From: Nocardia sputorum | Lineage (GTDB): Bacteria > Actinomycetota > Actinomycetes > Mycobacteriales > Mycobacteriaceae | NCBI RefSeq assembly: GCF_027924405.1 | Contig: NZ_AP026978.1 | Location: 3,844,001 to 3,908,000 of the forward strand | Length of the DNA stretch: 64,000 nt | Direction of reading: 5' to 3' | Shown here: positions 16,990 to 25,251 of the stretch, piece after piece | Position numbering within the stretch: position 1 is the first letter of the stretch | How the letters are laid out: each line of letters begins with the position of its first letter | Translations under genes and position numbers: made by a program | The notes under the pieces: generated by a model | Databases searched by the model: none | What the model saw: only the letters and a program-made list of their open reading frames with translations | Told to the model about the DNA's origin: nothing

Positions 16990-17024
16990 TGACAGTGTCA
17001 CGACCTACCGACGACACAGCTGTC
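16990..17024. promoter_or_regulatory. Palindromes between FMN reductase and sigma factor genes
   Basis: TGACAGTGTCA (16990-17000) is an 11-base inverted repeat around a central G, and GACACAGCTGTC (17013-17024) is a second imperfect one with a GACA/TGTC outer repeat and an ACAGCTGT core. Both lie in the 134-base divergent gap. They are candidate regulator sites; I could not fit a convincing ECF41 promoter (TGTCACA with a distal CGTC) at standard spacing. Confidence 0.4.
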
Positions 17025-17103
17025 CGGAATGTCAGGCCGCCTCACAAATCGGGTCGCTGATTCGTCGATTTCGGTGAGCGCCCACAGACCGAAGGAGCCG
17101 AGC

Positions 17104-18000
17104 ATGACCGACCCGCACCTGCCCGCGGTGATCAGCGAACGTCGTCAGCTGATCAATCTCGCCTACCGGCTGCTCGGCTCCCTGGCCGAGGCCGAGGATG
17201 TGGTGCAGGAGACCTACGCGCGCTGGTACGCATTGTCCGAGCGGCAGCGGCGGGAGGTGGCGGCGCCCGGCGCGTGGTTGACGACGGTCGCCGGCCGGAT
17301 CTGCCTCGATCTGCTCGGCTCGGCGCGCGCCAGACGGGAACAGTACGTGGGCGAATGGATTCCGGAGCCGATACCCGGCCGGTCCGAATGGCTCGACGGT
17401 CCCGCCCCCGTCGATCCCGCCGACCGGATCACTCTCGACGAGTCGATCAGCATGGCCTTTCTCGTCGTGCTGGATTCCATGACGCCCGCCGAGCGGGTCG
17501 CGTTCGTCCTGCACGACGTGTTCCGCTACTCCTTCGCCGAGGTCGCCGAGGTCGTCGGACGTACCCCCGCGGCCTGCCGTCAGCTCGCCTCCTCCGCCCG
17601 CCGCCGCATCCGCACGGCACAGGGTCCGTCCGCAGTCCAGCGCGCCGAGGTGGTCAGGAACTTCAAACGGGCCTGGGAGACGAAAGACATCGAGGCGCTG
17701 ATCGGCCTGCTCGATCCACGGGCGACCGCGACGGCCGACAGCGGCGGCCTGGCACCGGCGTTCCTCGCACCGATCGACGGCGGCGAGCAGATCGCCCGCG
17801 CCTGGATGGAAATCGCGGCGCGCGGCCCCGCGGTAACCCTGCTGGAGCGCACCGTGAACGGCCAGCCCGGCCTGGTAGCACAGCTCGACGGCACCATCGT
17901 CTCGGTCTACGCCTTCGACATCGCCGACGGCCGGATCACTCGCATCTGGGCGATCCGGAATCCGGAGAAACTGCGGCTATGGGTGGGCGCCACCGGATAG
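17104..18000 (+). CDS. sigJ: ECF41-type RNA polymerase sigma factor (SigJ-like)
   Basis: A 298-residue sigma factor with sigma-2 (NLAYRLLGSLAEAEDVVQET, about 15-35) and sigma-4 (FAEVAEVVGRTPAACRQLAS, about 140-165) regions, then a SnoaL-like C-terminal domain. The linker motif DGGE (DGGK in the family) and the C-terminal NPEKL (NPDKL in the family) place it in group ECF41, where the extra domain modulates activity in place of an anti-sigma factor. The ATG at 17104 has GAAGGAG upstream. It is divergent from the FMN reductase/SnoaL operon, its likely target. Its last 24 bases overlap the end of the convergent L,D-transpeptidase gene. Confidence 0.9.
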   Translation: MTDPHLPAVISERRQLINLAYRLLGSLAEAEDVVQETYARWYALSERQRREVAAPGAWLTTVAGRICLDLLGSARARREQYVGEWIPEPIPGRSEWLDGPAPVDPADRITLDESISMAFLVVLDSMTPAERVAFVLHDVFRYSFAEVAEVVGRTPAACRQLASSARRRIRTAQGPSAVQRAEVVRNFKRAWETKDIEALIGLLDPRATATADSGGLAPAFLAPIDGGEQIARAWMEIAARGPAVTLLERTVNGQPGLVAQLDGTIVSVYAFDIADGRITRIWAIRNPEKLRLWVGATG

Positions 18001-19173
18001 CCAGTCGGCCCACGGGATGCTCCAATCGCCGTTCTGCCAGATATCGAGGGGGTCGCCACCGGTGTTGCGGACCTCGACCACGTCGCCGGGGATGACGAAG
18101 TCGTAGAACCATGCGGCGTCGTCCGGGGAGAGGTTCAAGCAGCCGTGTGAGACGTTGGTGTTGCCTTGAGCCCACATGCTCGCGGCCAACGCGTGCACGA
18201 AGATCCCGTCGTGGCTGATGCGGACCGCGTGGTCGATGCTCGTGCGGTAGCCGAGCGCGGAGTTGGTGGGCAGGCCGTAGGTGGCGGAGTCCATGATCAC
18301 CGGGTTTTTCTGGTCCAGCACGGTATAGATGCCGGGGCGAGTCCAGAACGACATGACTCTGCCGCCGACCACCGCGGTGCCGCCCATGCCCATCGAGGTC
18401 GGCATGGTGCGCACCAGGTTTCCGTTGTCGAAGACCTCGATCTGTTTGGAATTGTCGTCGGCGATCGCGACGTGCGCGGGCCCGATCATCACCGAAACCC
18501 GTCGGTCACGTGCGCCGTAGCGGCCCTCGCCGAGCGCGCGGCCGAACAGTTCGGCCTCGATCGTGATCCTGGTTCCGGGGGCGTGGTAGTGCTCCGGCCG
18601 CCAGTGCGCGTTCTGATCGTCGAGCCAGTACCAGGCACCGGTGACGGCAGGCTCGGTGGTGATCTTCAGGTGGCTTTCCACGGCGGCTCGATCGACGGGT
18701 TCGTCGAAATGCGCGACGAGCACGAAACCCACTCCGTAGGTGTCGTTTTCGGCCAGCTCGACGAGGTTCGCGGAGCGGAGGGAGACGTCGACCAGCTGTC
18801 GTGGTCGCACCGTTGTGCAGGTCGTCGTCGCGGTGACGTCGCCGGTGTCGCCGTGAGCCACGGCTTTCGCGGTGTAGGTGTGGCCGTAGCCGAGTGGTTC
18901 GGTACTGGTCCAGGTCCGATGGTCGGGTGCCGATGCGCCCGGCAGCGATCTGCCCGTCTCATCGATCCATTCGACCGACCGCAGCGTCCCGTCGGTGACG
19001 GTGATCGTGCCGGGGCTGCGCGCGTCGACATCGTGGGTCCCGGGTGGGGGATCGAATCGGATTGTGGCAGGTTCGGGTGGGGGCGCGACTTCTCGCGACC
19101 ACCCCCATCCGGCCAGGGCGAGACCACCCGCACCCGCGAAGCCGATCAGCAGCCGACGACGTCCCAATGCCAC
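17977..19173 (-). CDS. L,D-transpeptidase (LdtMt2-like)
   Basis: Peptidoglycan cross-linking enzyme of 398 residues that makes 3-3 bonds between meso-DAP residues. The N-terminus (GRRRLLIGFAGAGGLALAGW) is an export or anchor sequence with a twin-arginine-like start. Two Ig-like domains follow (about 35-135 and 135-235), then the YkuD catalytic domain with GIFVHALAASMWAQGNTNVS and HGCLNLSPDDAAWFYDF, including the catalytic Cys. This order matches mycobacterial LdtMt2. The stop lies inside the 3' end of the convergent sigJ-like gene (24-base overlap), so antisense transcription could affect both. Confidence 0.93.
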   Translation of the reverse strand: MALGRRRLLIGFAGAGGLALAGWGWSREVAPPPEPATIRFDPPPGTHDVDARSPGTITVTDGTLRSVEWIDETGRSLPGASAPDHRTWTSTEPLGYGHTYTAKAVAHGDTGDVTATTTCTTVRPRQLVDVSLRSANLVELAENDTYGVGFVLVAHFDEPVDRAAVESHLKITTEPAVTGAWYWLDDQNAHWRPEHYHAPGTRITIEAELFGRALGEGRYGARDRRVSVMIGPAHVAIADDNSKQIEVFDNGNLVRTMPTSMGMGGTAVVGGRVMSFWTRPGIYTVLDQKNPVIMDSATYGLPTNSALGYRTSIDHAVRISHDGIFVHALAASMWAQGNTNVSHGCLNLSPDDAAWFYDFVIPGDVVEVRNTGGDPLDIWQNGDWSIPWADWLSGGAHP

Positions 19174-19460
19174 CGTCCATCTCCCTTCGCCGGGTGCTGG
19201 GTCGACCTCCGTCCGTCAGCATGCGGCAGCTGCAAGTCCCCGTGACACCGACGACCAGCATCTCCACCGATCCGCCGCACAACCGATACCGTTCCTCGAT
19301 CGATCCGGATGCTCCCGAAACGGCCGTCGGCGGTCGGCAAACCCGCGCGATCCGGTGACGCGACCGGCTGATTGTGATTTCCATCACACCCTGTCAGAAA
19401 TCGGCGGCCCGAACTGTCTTATGGGCAGCCGTCGTCGTCGACCGGGAGGTCTTGCCAGTT

Positions 19461-21067
19461 ATGAGCACCGTGCTACGGGGCGCAGATGCGGCGGATCAGC
19501 GTTACCGCGCTTCCGCCTTCGTCAAGCGCTCGATCAACAAGGTCTTCCCGACCCACTGGTCGTTCTTGCTCGGGGAGATCGCGCTGTACAGCTTCATCAT
19601 CCTGCTGCTGTCGGGCGTGTATCTGACGTTGTTCTTCGACCCTTCGATGACCGAGGTCGTCTATGACGGCGCGTACCAGCCCCTGCGCGGGGTGACCATG
19701 TCGCGGGCCTACGAGTCGACGCTGAATCTCAGTTTCGAGGTCCGCGGCGGATTGTTCGTACGGCAGGTACATCATTGACCGCGTTGCTTTTCGTGGCGTC
19801 GATGATCGTGCATATGTGCCGGATATTCTTCACCGGCGCGTTCCGCCGCCCGCGCGAGATCACCTGGGTTATCGGCTCGCTGCTGCTGATCCTCGCGCTG
19901 TTCGAAGGCTTCTTCGGCTATTCGATGCCTGACGATCTGCTGTCGGGTACCGGTCTGCGCGCGGCCTTCTCGGGTATCACGATGTCCATTCCCGTAGTGG
20001 GCACGTGGCTGCACTGGCTGATCTTCGCGGGCGATTTCCCCGGCGACATCATCATCCCCCGTCTGTACATCACGCACGTCCTGCTGTTCCCGGCGATCAT
20101 GGCCGCGCTGGTGGTCGCACACATCGGAATCGTCTGGTATCAGAAGCACACCCAGTTCCCCGGACCGGCCCGAACCGAGAACAACGTCGTCGGCACGCGG
20201 ATCGTGCCGGTGTTCTCCCTCGACCAGGGCGCATTCTTCATGTTCACCCTCGCGACAGTGTCGTTCATGGGCGGGGTGTTCCAGATCAATCCGGTCTGGA
20301 ACCTGGGTCCGTACAACCCGTCGCAGGTGTCGGCGGGTTCGCAGCCGGACTTCTACTTGATGTGGACCGACGGCATGGCCCGGCTGATGCCGCCCTGGGA
20401 GCTGTACATCGGCAACTACACCGTGCCCGCCGCCTTCTGGGTCGCGCTGGCGATGGGGTTGGTGCTCGTGGTGCTGATCGTGTACCCGTGGATCGAGAAG
20501 CGGCTGTCCAGGGACACCGCGCACCACAATCTGCTCCAGCGCCCGCGAGACGTGCCGGTGCGCACCGCGATCGGCGCCATGGCCCTCACTTTCTACGTGG
20601 TGCTGACGCTGGCGTGTGTCAACGACATCATCGCGTTGAACTTCCACATTTCGCTCAACGCGACGACCTGGTTCTTCCGCATCGCGGTGCTGCTGGGCCC
20701 GCCGATGGCCTACTTCCTGACCTACCGGATGTGCCTGGGCCTGCAGCGCAGCGATCGCGCGGTGCTCGCCCACGGCATCGAGACCGGTGTCGTCAAACGC
20801 CTACCGCACGGGGAATACATCGAGATGCACCAGCCCTTGGGTCCGGTCGACGACCACGGGCACCCGGTTCCGCTCGAGTACCAAGCCGCCCCGGTACCGA
20901 AGAAGATGAACAAATTGGGGTCGGCGGGCAAGCCCGGACCGGGCTCGTTCCTGCGACCGGATCCGGCGCCCGAAGCGGAACACCTCGTGACGACCGCGCA
21001 CACCGAAGAACGCAGACAACTGGCCGTTCTCCGCGAATACCAGCGGCGCCGCGACGGCGAACGATGA
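19461..21067 (+). pseudogene. qcrB: Orphan cytochrome b (QcrB) gene with one-base deletion
   Basis: Together two frames encode a QcrB of about 535 residues, the cytochrome b of the actinobacterial bc1-aa3 supercomplex. Frame 1 (19461-19778) covers the N-terminus to [10 protein letters not shown] and then hits TGA; frame 2 continues without a gap as [20 protein letters not shown]. The conserved HHW is destroyed: CATCATTGACC should be CATCATTGGACC, so one G is missing at about 19777. Everything else is intact: [20 protein letters not shown], the heme-region [20 protein letters not shown] and the long C-terminal actinobacterial extension. There is no qcrC or qcrA beside it, so this is a second copy rather than the housekeeping gene. 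It is a pseudogene or a sequencing error. Confidence 0.88.
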
Positions 21068-21318
21068 GACGGCGCCCGGTCAGGCACGCCGACGACTACG
21101 GCCTGCTGGTCCCCGCGGCCACCGTTGCCAGCGATTACGCAGGTCACGTGGTCAGAGACACCCTGCGATCGAACGGGATCCGTTCGACTGTGGGATGGAC
21201 CCACCGGCGCGGTCGGCGCCATCGCCTGCTTGTTCTGGTCTTCCCCGAGGACGCCGTCCGGGCCTACGAGGTGATCTGCGCCCACACGAGGCCGCCCGAT
21301 CCGCGAGCCGGAAAGTAG
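21064..21318 (+). CDS. Small DUF2007-like protein coupled to qcrB
   Basis: An 84-residue frame whose ATG overlaps the qcrB stop (ATGA), indicating translational coupling. The sequence has two similar strands-plus-helix parts: [20 protein letters not shown] followed by SNGIRSTVG, then [20 protein letters not shown]. This resembles the small DUF2007 ferredoxin-like fold, where a protein lists residues binding an unknown ligand, but the match is judged by eye. The coupling suggests a role with the cytochrome b paralogue; if qcrB is truly broken, its expression may also be reduced. Confidence 0.7.
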   Translation: MRRRPVRHADDYGLLVPAATVASDYAGHVVRDTLRSNGIRSTVGWTHRRGRRHRLLVLVFPEDAVRAYEVICAHTRPPDPRAGK

Positions 21319-21538
21319 GCGTTGTCGCGCCTGCCGATCGGCCGCTCATCGAACACAGCCATCGGTGGCTACAACGTTGCCGGCAGCCCGGCTCGGCGCT
21401 GGAATGCCGACCGTGGTCGGTACGGTGACCTGGGTTTCGTGTGAGAATCAGCCGGAGAACGGCCGTTCTCTTTCGAGAGGTTCAGCGGCCGGACCTGCGG
21501 TGTCGCCGACGCTGCAGCCGAGCGACACAGGTGATTCG

Positions 21539-22303
21539 ATGGACGAGACACATGCCGATTTCACCCGCAGGGAGTCGTGGGAGCGGACGACCGGCATTCC
21601 CTTGATGGTGCTGGCCGTCGCGTTCCTCGGCGTCTACGCCTGGCAGGTTCTCGATACCGGGGCCTCACCTCGTCTGGACGCCTGGCTCACGCGGGTCGAC
21701 GTGGTGATCTGGGCAGCCTTCGCGCTGGATTTCGCGGTGCGGTTGGGGCTGTCGGGCAACCGTTCGCGATTTCTGCGTACCCACCCGGTCGATTTGTTGA
21801 TCGTGCTGTTGCCACCGCTTCGCCCACTGCGGCTGTTGCGGGCGGCCATGCTCGTGATCGGCACCTTGAACCGGAACACGACGACCAGAGCCAGGCTCGC
21901 GGTGTTCGTCGGGGCGAGTTCGCTGCTGCTTCTGCTGCTGTGCAGTCTGGCTTTCTTCGACGCCGAATTCGGGGCGCCCGACAGCAAGATTCACAATTTC
22001 GGTGACGCACTGTGGTGGTCGATGGTCTCGGTAACCACCGTCGGCTATGGCGATGTGTATCCGGTGACGACCGAAGGCCGTTTGATCTCGTTGATTCTGA
22101 TGACCTTGGGCATCGGGCTGATCAGTTTCGCGATCGGCACCACCACCAGCTGGGTGATGGATCAGCTCAAAAGCGTCGAGACGAATGTGGAGAACACCGA
22201 CCGCGAGATCACCGAACTCGTCGCGGAGATCAAAGCGTTGCGCGCCGAAGTGGCCGCTCTGCGCTCCACGGCGATCGGGCCGGAGACCGTGCCGGCCGAG
22301 TGA
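21539..22303 (+). CDS. Voltage-gated-type potassium channel
   Basis: A 254-residue ion channel. Hydrophobic helices fit an S1-S4 voltage-sensor-like bundle (for example VVIWAAFALDFAVRLGLSGN, and the basic LPPLRPLRLLRAAMLV resembling S4), then a pore helix and the potassium selectivity filter TTVGYGDVYP with flanking pore helices. The C-terminal about 50 residues form a heptad-rich coiled coil (VETNVENTDREITELVAEIK) likely to hold the tetramer together. The ATG at 21539 follows AGGTGA; the longer upstream frame is not protein-like. It functions in the cytoplasmic membrane and probably conducts K+; gating is inferred only from fold. Confidence 0.92.
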   Translation: MDETHADFTRRESWERTTGIPLMVLAVAFLGVYAWQVLDTGASPRLDAWLTRVDVVIWAAFALDFAVRLGLSGNRSRFLRTHPVDLLIVLLPPLRPLRLLRAAMLVIGTLNRNTTTRARLAVFVGASSLLLLLLCSLAFFDAEFGAPDSKIHNFGDALWWSMVSVTTVGYGDVYPVTTEGRLISLILMTLGIGLISFAIGTTTSWVMDQLKSVETNVENTDREITELVAEIKALRAEVAALRSTAIGPETVPAE

Positions 22304-22576
22304 GCAGCGGATCACCGAGCCGGTTCACAGGGGTCCGGACCGCCGCGCTCGGCGCACTGTCGCACCGGCCTTCCTGCCCGGATCGCGAGGATCGTCCCGA
22401 AATTCCTCCGAGGTGAAGATCAAATTGTGTTACTTGCCCACAATATCTTGTTAGCTCATTATTAACGGTGATTATTCACACAAGGAGAGAAGTGGCTTTG
22501 CTGATTTCTTTTTCCTAACGTTGCTGGTGCACGTCGTGATGGCGTCGTTATCCAGCCGTGAAAGGAAGCTCCGCAT
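22304..22576. promoter_or_regulatory. AT-rich leader with possible 8-codon upstream ORF
   Basis: Between 22410 and 22520 the DNA is strikingly AT-rich for this genome (TTGTGTTACTTG, ATATCTTGTTAGCTCATTAT, then TTAACGGTGATTATTCACAC). AAGGAG at 22482-22487 precedes GTG GCT TTG CTG ATT TCT TTT TCC TAA at 22492-22518, which would give an eight-residue hydrophobic peptide. The secreted-protein gene starts 58 bases later with its own AAAGGAAG site. This looks like a promoter with a long leader that may include a regulatory short ORF. Confidence 0.5.
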
Positions 22577-22867
22577 ATGTTCTCTCGCAAGGCCCTTGCC
22601 GCCGCAGGCACCATCTCCGCCGCCGCCCTGTTCTTCGGCCCGGTCGCGGTGGCCTCCGCCGCCCACTCCCCCGCCACCGGCTCCGCCGGCGTGGCCTCGG
22701 GTTCGGCCGACGGCGGCTCGTCCACGGGTTCGGCCGGCTCGTCCTCCGGTTCCGCCATGCTGGACTCCGGTAGCTCGGCCCTCGACGGTGGCACCTCCGC
22801 CATCGTCAACATCATCGATGCGATCACCGGCGTCCGGGACTTGAACCAGCCCCAGCCCGCCGCCTGA
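22577..22867 (+). CDS. Small secreted Ser/Gly/Ala-rich protein
   Basis: A 96-residue protein with a clear signal peptide (MFSRKALAAAGTISAAALFF, cleavage probably after AVASAA). The mature part is low-complexity serine/glycine/alanine sequence (SGSADGGSSTGSAGSSSGSA) and ends in a predicted short helix (TSAIVNIIDAITGVRDLNQ). No cysteines or catalytic motif. The ribosome site AAAGGAAG lies upstream of the ATG. Such small exported proteins are common in actinomycetes and mostly uncharacterised; a cell-surface or peptide-like role is possible. It is monocistronic behind an AT-rich promoter, suggesting strong or regulated expression. Confidence 0.75.
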   Translation: MFSRKALAAAGTISAAALFFGPVAVASAAHSPATGSAGVASGSADGGSSTGSAGSSSGSAMLDSGSSALDGGTSAIVNIIDAITGVRDLNQPQPAA

Positions 22868-23288
22868 TCCGGCCTCGAGAGATCACCGCTTCGCCCGATT
22901 CTCCCGGGTACGGATTTCTTCTGTGCCGCTGCGCAGTAGCGTGCTCTCGCTATTGCAGTGAAATTGCCGGATTCAACTATCCATTCGCTGTAGTGGGGTA
23001 GCTATGGCGATGAACCCTGATGATTCCGTCTATCTTTCTGCGAGGAGATAGCACGCCGCGCTCTGCGTGCGCGGCTTCCTCGAACACCAGCTTCGTGCCG
23101 TCCGGCGATCCCGCCGGACGGCACGACAGCCGGGCCCACCGCCTCCGGGACGGTGTATGGCCATGCCGCCGCGGACCGGGAGTGGCTGGCTTTCGGGCTG
23201 TTCGACCGCCACGGATGGTTTCCCCGGACGGCGGCTTCGCGCCCCGCCCGCTGAACCGGCTGGCCGACGACGAGCACAGGCCTCCCGG
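22868..23288. other. Gap with possible decayed coding sequence
   Basis: No complete gene is supported in these 421 bases. One plus-strand frame ending at about 23253 reads like real protein for about 25 residues (ADREWLAFGLFDRHGWFPRT), but it has no matching upstream part and may be a remnant. The interval lies between the secreted-protein gene and the convergent epimerase gene. Confidence 0.3.
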
Positions 23289-24236
23289 TTATGCGTTCGC
23301 CACCGCCTGTTCTTCTTCCGCCCGAAGGGCGGTGATCGTGGCGCGCACGGACTCCAGGGTGGGTGTGGGCTCGATGCCGAACGCCGCGGTCGCGGCGGAC
23401 GAATCGATGACGAACGGGCGATCGAACTGGTAGCGCAACTCACGCATCTCGCGGGCGTTGGGCTCGAAAAGCCCCGCGGCCCACAGCACCGCGGCGGGCA
23501 TCCGGCTCACTCGCGCGGGCGGCGCGCCCGCCACCGTCGCGGCCATCCCGGCAAGTTCGCGGATGGAGGTGGGCGGCGCGGTCGGCGTGTGCCACGCTCG
23601 CCCCCAGGCCGTCTCGTCGTCGGCGACCGCGACCAGCGTCCGGGCGGTGTCACCGACGTCGGTCCAGCTGTGCGCGGCGTCCGGATCCGCCGGGAACCAC
23701 ACTCGGCGACCTGAGAGCACGGCAGGCAACGCCACCATGGTGAAAGCCGATTTCGCCCCCGCGCCGAGGTAGTCCGATCCGCGCACTTCGGCGACGCACA
23801 CGCGGCCTGCCTCGTGCGCGCCCAGCGCCTCAGCCCATATCCGCGCCCGGACCCGGCCCTTCACGCTGTTGGGCCGCAGCGGAAGACGCTCGCTGATCGG
23901 GTCGTCGACCTGTCCGTAGCCGTAGAGATTTCCGACGCTCAGCAGCACGGCGCCGGTCGCTTCCGCCGCTCGCAACGCGGCGGCGGCCAGCGGTGGAAAG
24001 TCGGTCGCCCAGCGGTGATAGGGAGGTTGGGCGCACTGGTAGACGACATCCGCGCCCGCACAATGCGAAATCAATGCCGCGGCGTCGGCCGCGTCGGCGG
24101 CGACGCGCTCGATCAGCGGGTGGTCTGGGCCGGATCCGCGCCGGGTGATCGTGCGCACCCGGATCCCCCGTGTGGCGAGCAGTTGGGCTGTGGCCGATCC
24201 GACCGGACCGGCTCCGACAACGACGTGCAGGGACAT
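23289..24236 (-). CDS. NAD(P)-dependent epimerase/reductase-like protein
   Basis: Extended SDR-like protein of 315 residues. The N-terminal HVVVGAGPVGSATAQLLATR has a GxGxxG motif of atypical-SDR type. The middle has the YGYG region of NAD-epimerases (SVGNLYGYGQVDDP), but the catalytic YxxxK is replaced by a SVKGRVRARIWAEA stretch, so activity may differ from sugar epimerases. The C-terminus (FGIEPTPTLESVRATITALR) matches epimerase-family ends. It is divergent from a TetR gene over a 151-base gap with nested inverted repeats, so it is the likely target of that regulator. Confidence 0.88.
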   Translation of the reverse strand: MSLHVVVGAGPVGSATAQLLATRGIRVRTITRRGSGPDHPLIERVAADAADAAALISHCAGADVVYQCAQPPYHRWATDFPPLAAAALRAAEATGAVLLSVGNLYGYGQVDDPISERLPLRPNSVKGRVRARIWAEALGAHEAGRVCVAEVRGSDYLGAGAKSAFTMVALPAVLSGRRVWFPADPDAAHSWTDVGDTARTLVAVADDETAWGRAWHTPTAPPTSIRELAGMAATVAGAPPARVSRMPAAVLWAAGLFEPNAREMRELRYQFDRPFVIDSSAATAAFGIEPTPTLESVRATITALRAEEEQAVANA

Positions 24237-24320
24237 GGCAATCCAACCTGTTTGGCGCGACTTTTGGAGAACATTGCTCTCTTTCGAGACTCGAGCCTAA
24301 GCCAGAACACCTATCCGAGT

Positions 24321-24356
24321 CAAGAACACTGTTCACAAACGGGTACTTCGTTCTTG
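24321..24356. promoter_or_regulatory. Nested inverted repeats, probable TetR operator
   Basis: GAACACTGTTC (24324-24334) is a perfect 11-base inverted repeat around one base. A wider pair, CAAGAAC (24321-24327) and GTTCTTG (24350-24356), surrounds it. It lies in the gap between the divergent epimerase and TetR genes, 32-67 bases before the TetR ATG, a typical place for an autoregulatory operator. Confidence 0.6.
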
Positions 24357-24387
24357 CACTCGTCGCCTGTTCCCTAAACTGGGAGAC

Positions 24388-25074
24388 ATGTCCGCCCAGT
24401 CACTGCGCGCCCGCGTCCGCTCCGAGATGATCGAGGAGATCAAGGCGGTCGCGCGCAAACGGTTGGCGGTGGATGGCGCGAATCTGTCCCTGCGCGGGGT
24501 CGCCCGCGATATGGGCATCGTCGCGTCCGCGCTCTACCGGTACTTCCCGAGCCGGGACGACCTGCTGACCGCGCTGATCATGGAGGCGTACCAGGCGCTC
24601 GCGGCCGAGGCCGAAGCCGCGGACGCGAAACCACCCGCCGCCGATCTGCGTGGCCGATGGATTGCGGTGTGCTCGTCCGTCCGGGAATGGGCGCTGTCCC
24701 ATCCGGCCGAATACGGCTTGCTCTACGGCAGTCCGGTGCCCGGCTACGCCGCGCCGGAGGACACGATCGCCCCGGCCGCGGCCGTGGTCCTCCGGCTGGC
24801 CGCCATCGCGCGGGCAGGTGCGAAAGAACTGACCCCACTGCCGCTTTCGACGCCGCTCCCCGCGCCCGTCCACGCCGACTTGCGCCGGCTCATCGAGCAG
24901 CAGTCCTCCGACCTGCCCGAAGACGTGCTCGACCGGGTCTTCGTCGGCTGGACTCAACTGTTCGGCCTGATCAACTTCGAGATCTTCGGCCGCCTGCACG
25001 GCCTCATCGACGCACGCGCCGACTACTTCGGCCACCACATGAACGTCATGGCCGATCTGGTGGGCCTGCCGTAA
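24388..25074 (+). CDS. TetR-family regulator
   Basis: A 228-residue TetR repressor. The helix-turn-helix reads VARKRLAVDGANLSLRGVAR, then DMGIVASALYRYFPSRDDLL. The C-terminal domain (GRWIAVCSSVREWALSHPAE, then YGLLYGSPVPGYAAPEDT) matches the TetR subgroup with a conserved WxxxxR...HPxxYxLLYGxPVPGY region, common in actinomycetes. The ligand is unknown. It is divergent from the epimerase gene at 23289, which it probably represses together with itself. Confidence 0.92.
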   Translation: MSAQSLRARVRSEMIEEIKAVARKRLAVDGANLSLRGVARDMGIVASALYRYFPSRDDLLTALIMEAYQALAAEAEAADAKPPAADLRGRWIAVCSSVREWALSHPAEYGLLYGSPVPGYAAPEDTIAPAAAVVLRLAAIARAGAKELTPLPLSTPLPAPVHADLRRLIEQQSSDLPEDVLDRVFVGWTQLFGLINFEIFGRLHGLIDARADYFGHHMNVMADLVGLP

Positions 25075-25251
25075 TCCGGCTTCCGGCCGTCACCGCCTGG
25101 TTACGGTCCGGCCGGCTCCTGCGTGACGTCGGCACGGCGGCGTGTCCGCACCGGAGTGCGGCTGCCGCGCGCCCGGCGGCGCTACGGTGACAGCACCGAG
25201 ATTCTCCGCGTTCCATTCGCCCGACGGACATCACTCATTCGTGGAGGAACA

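Noticed and set aside
16990..17024. Standard ECF41 promoter (TGTCACA, about 16 bases, CGTC)
   Set aside because: A TGTCAC is present, but no CGTC lies at proper spacing on either strand, so I list only palindromes.
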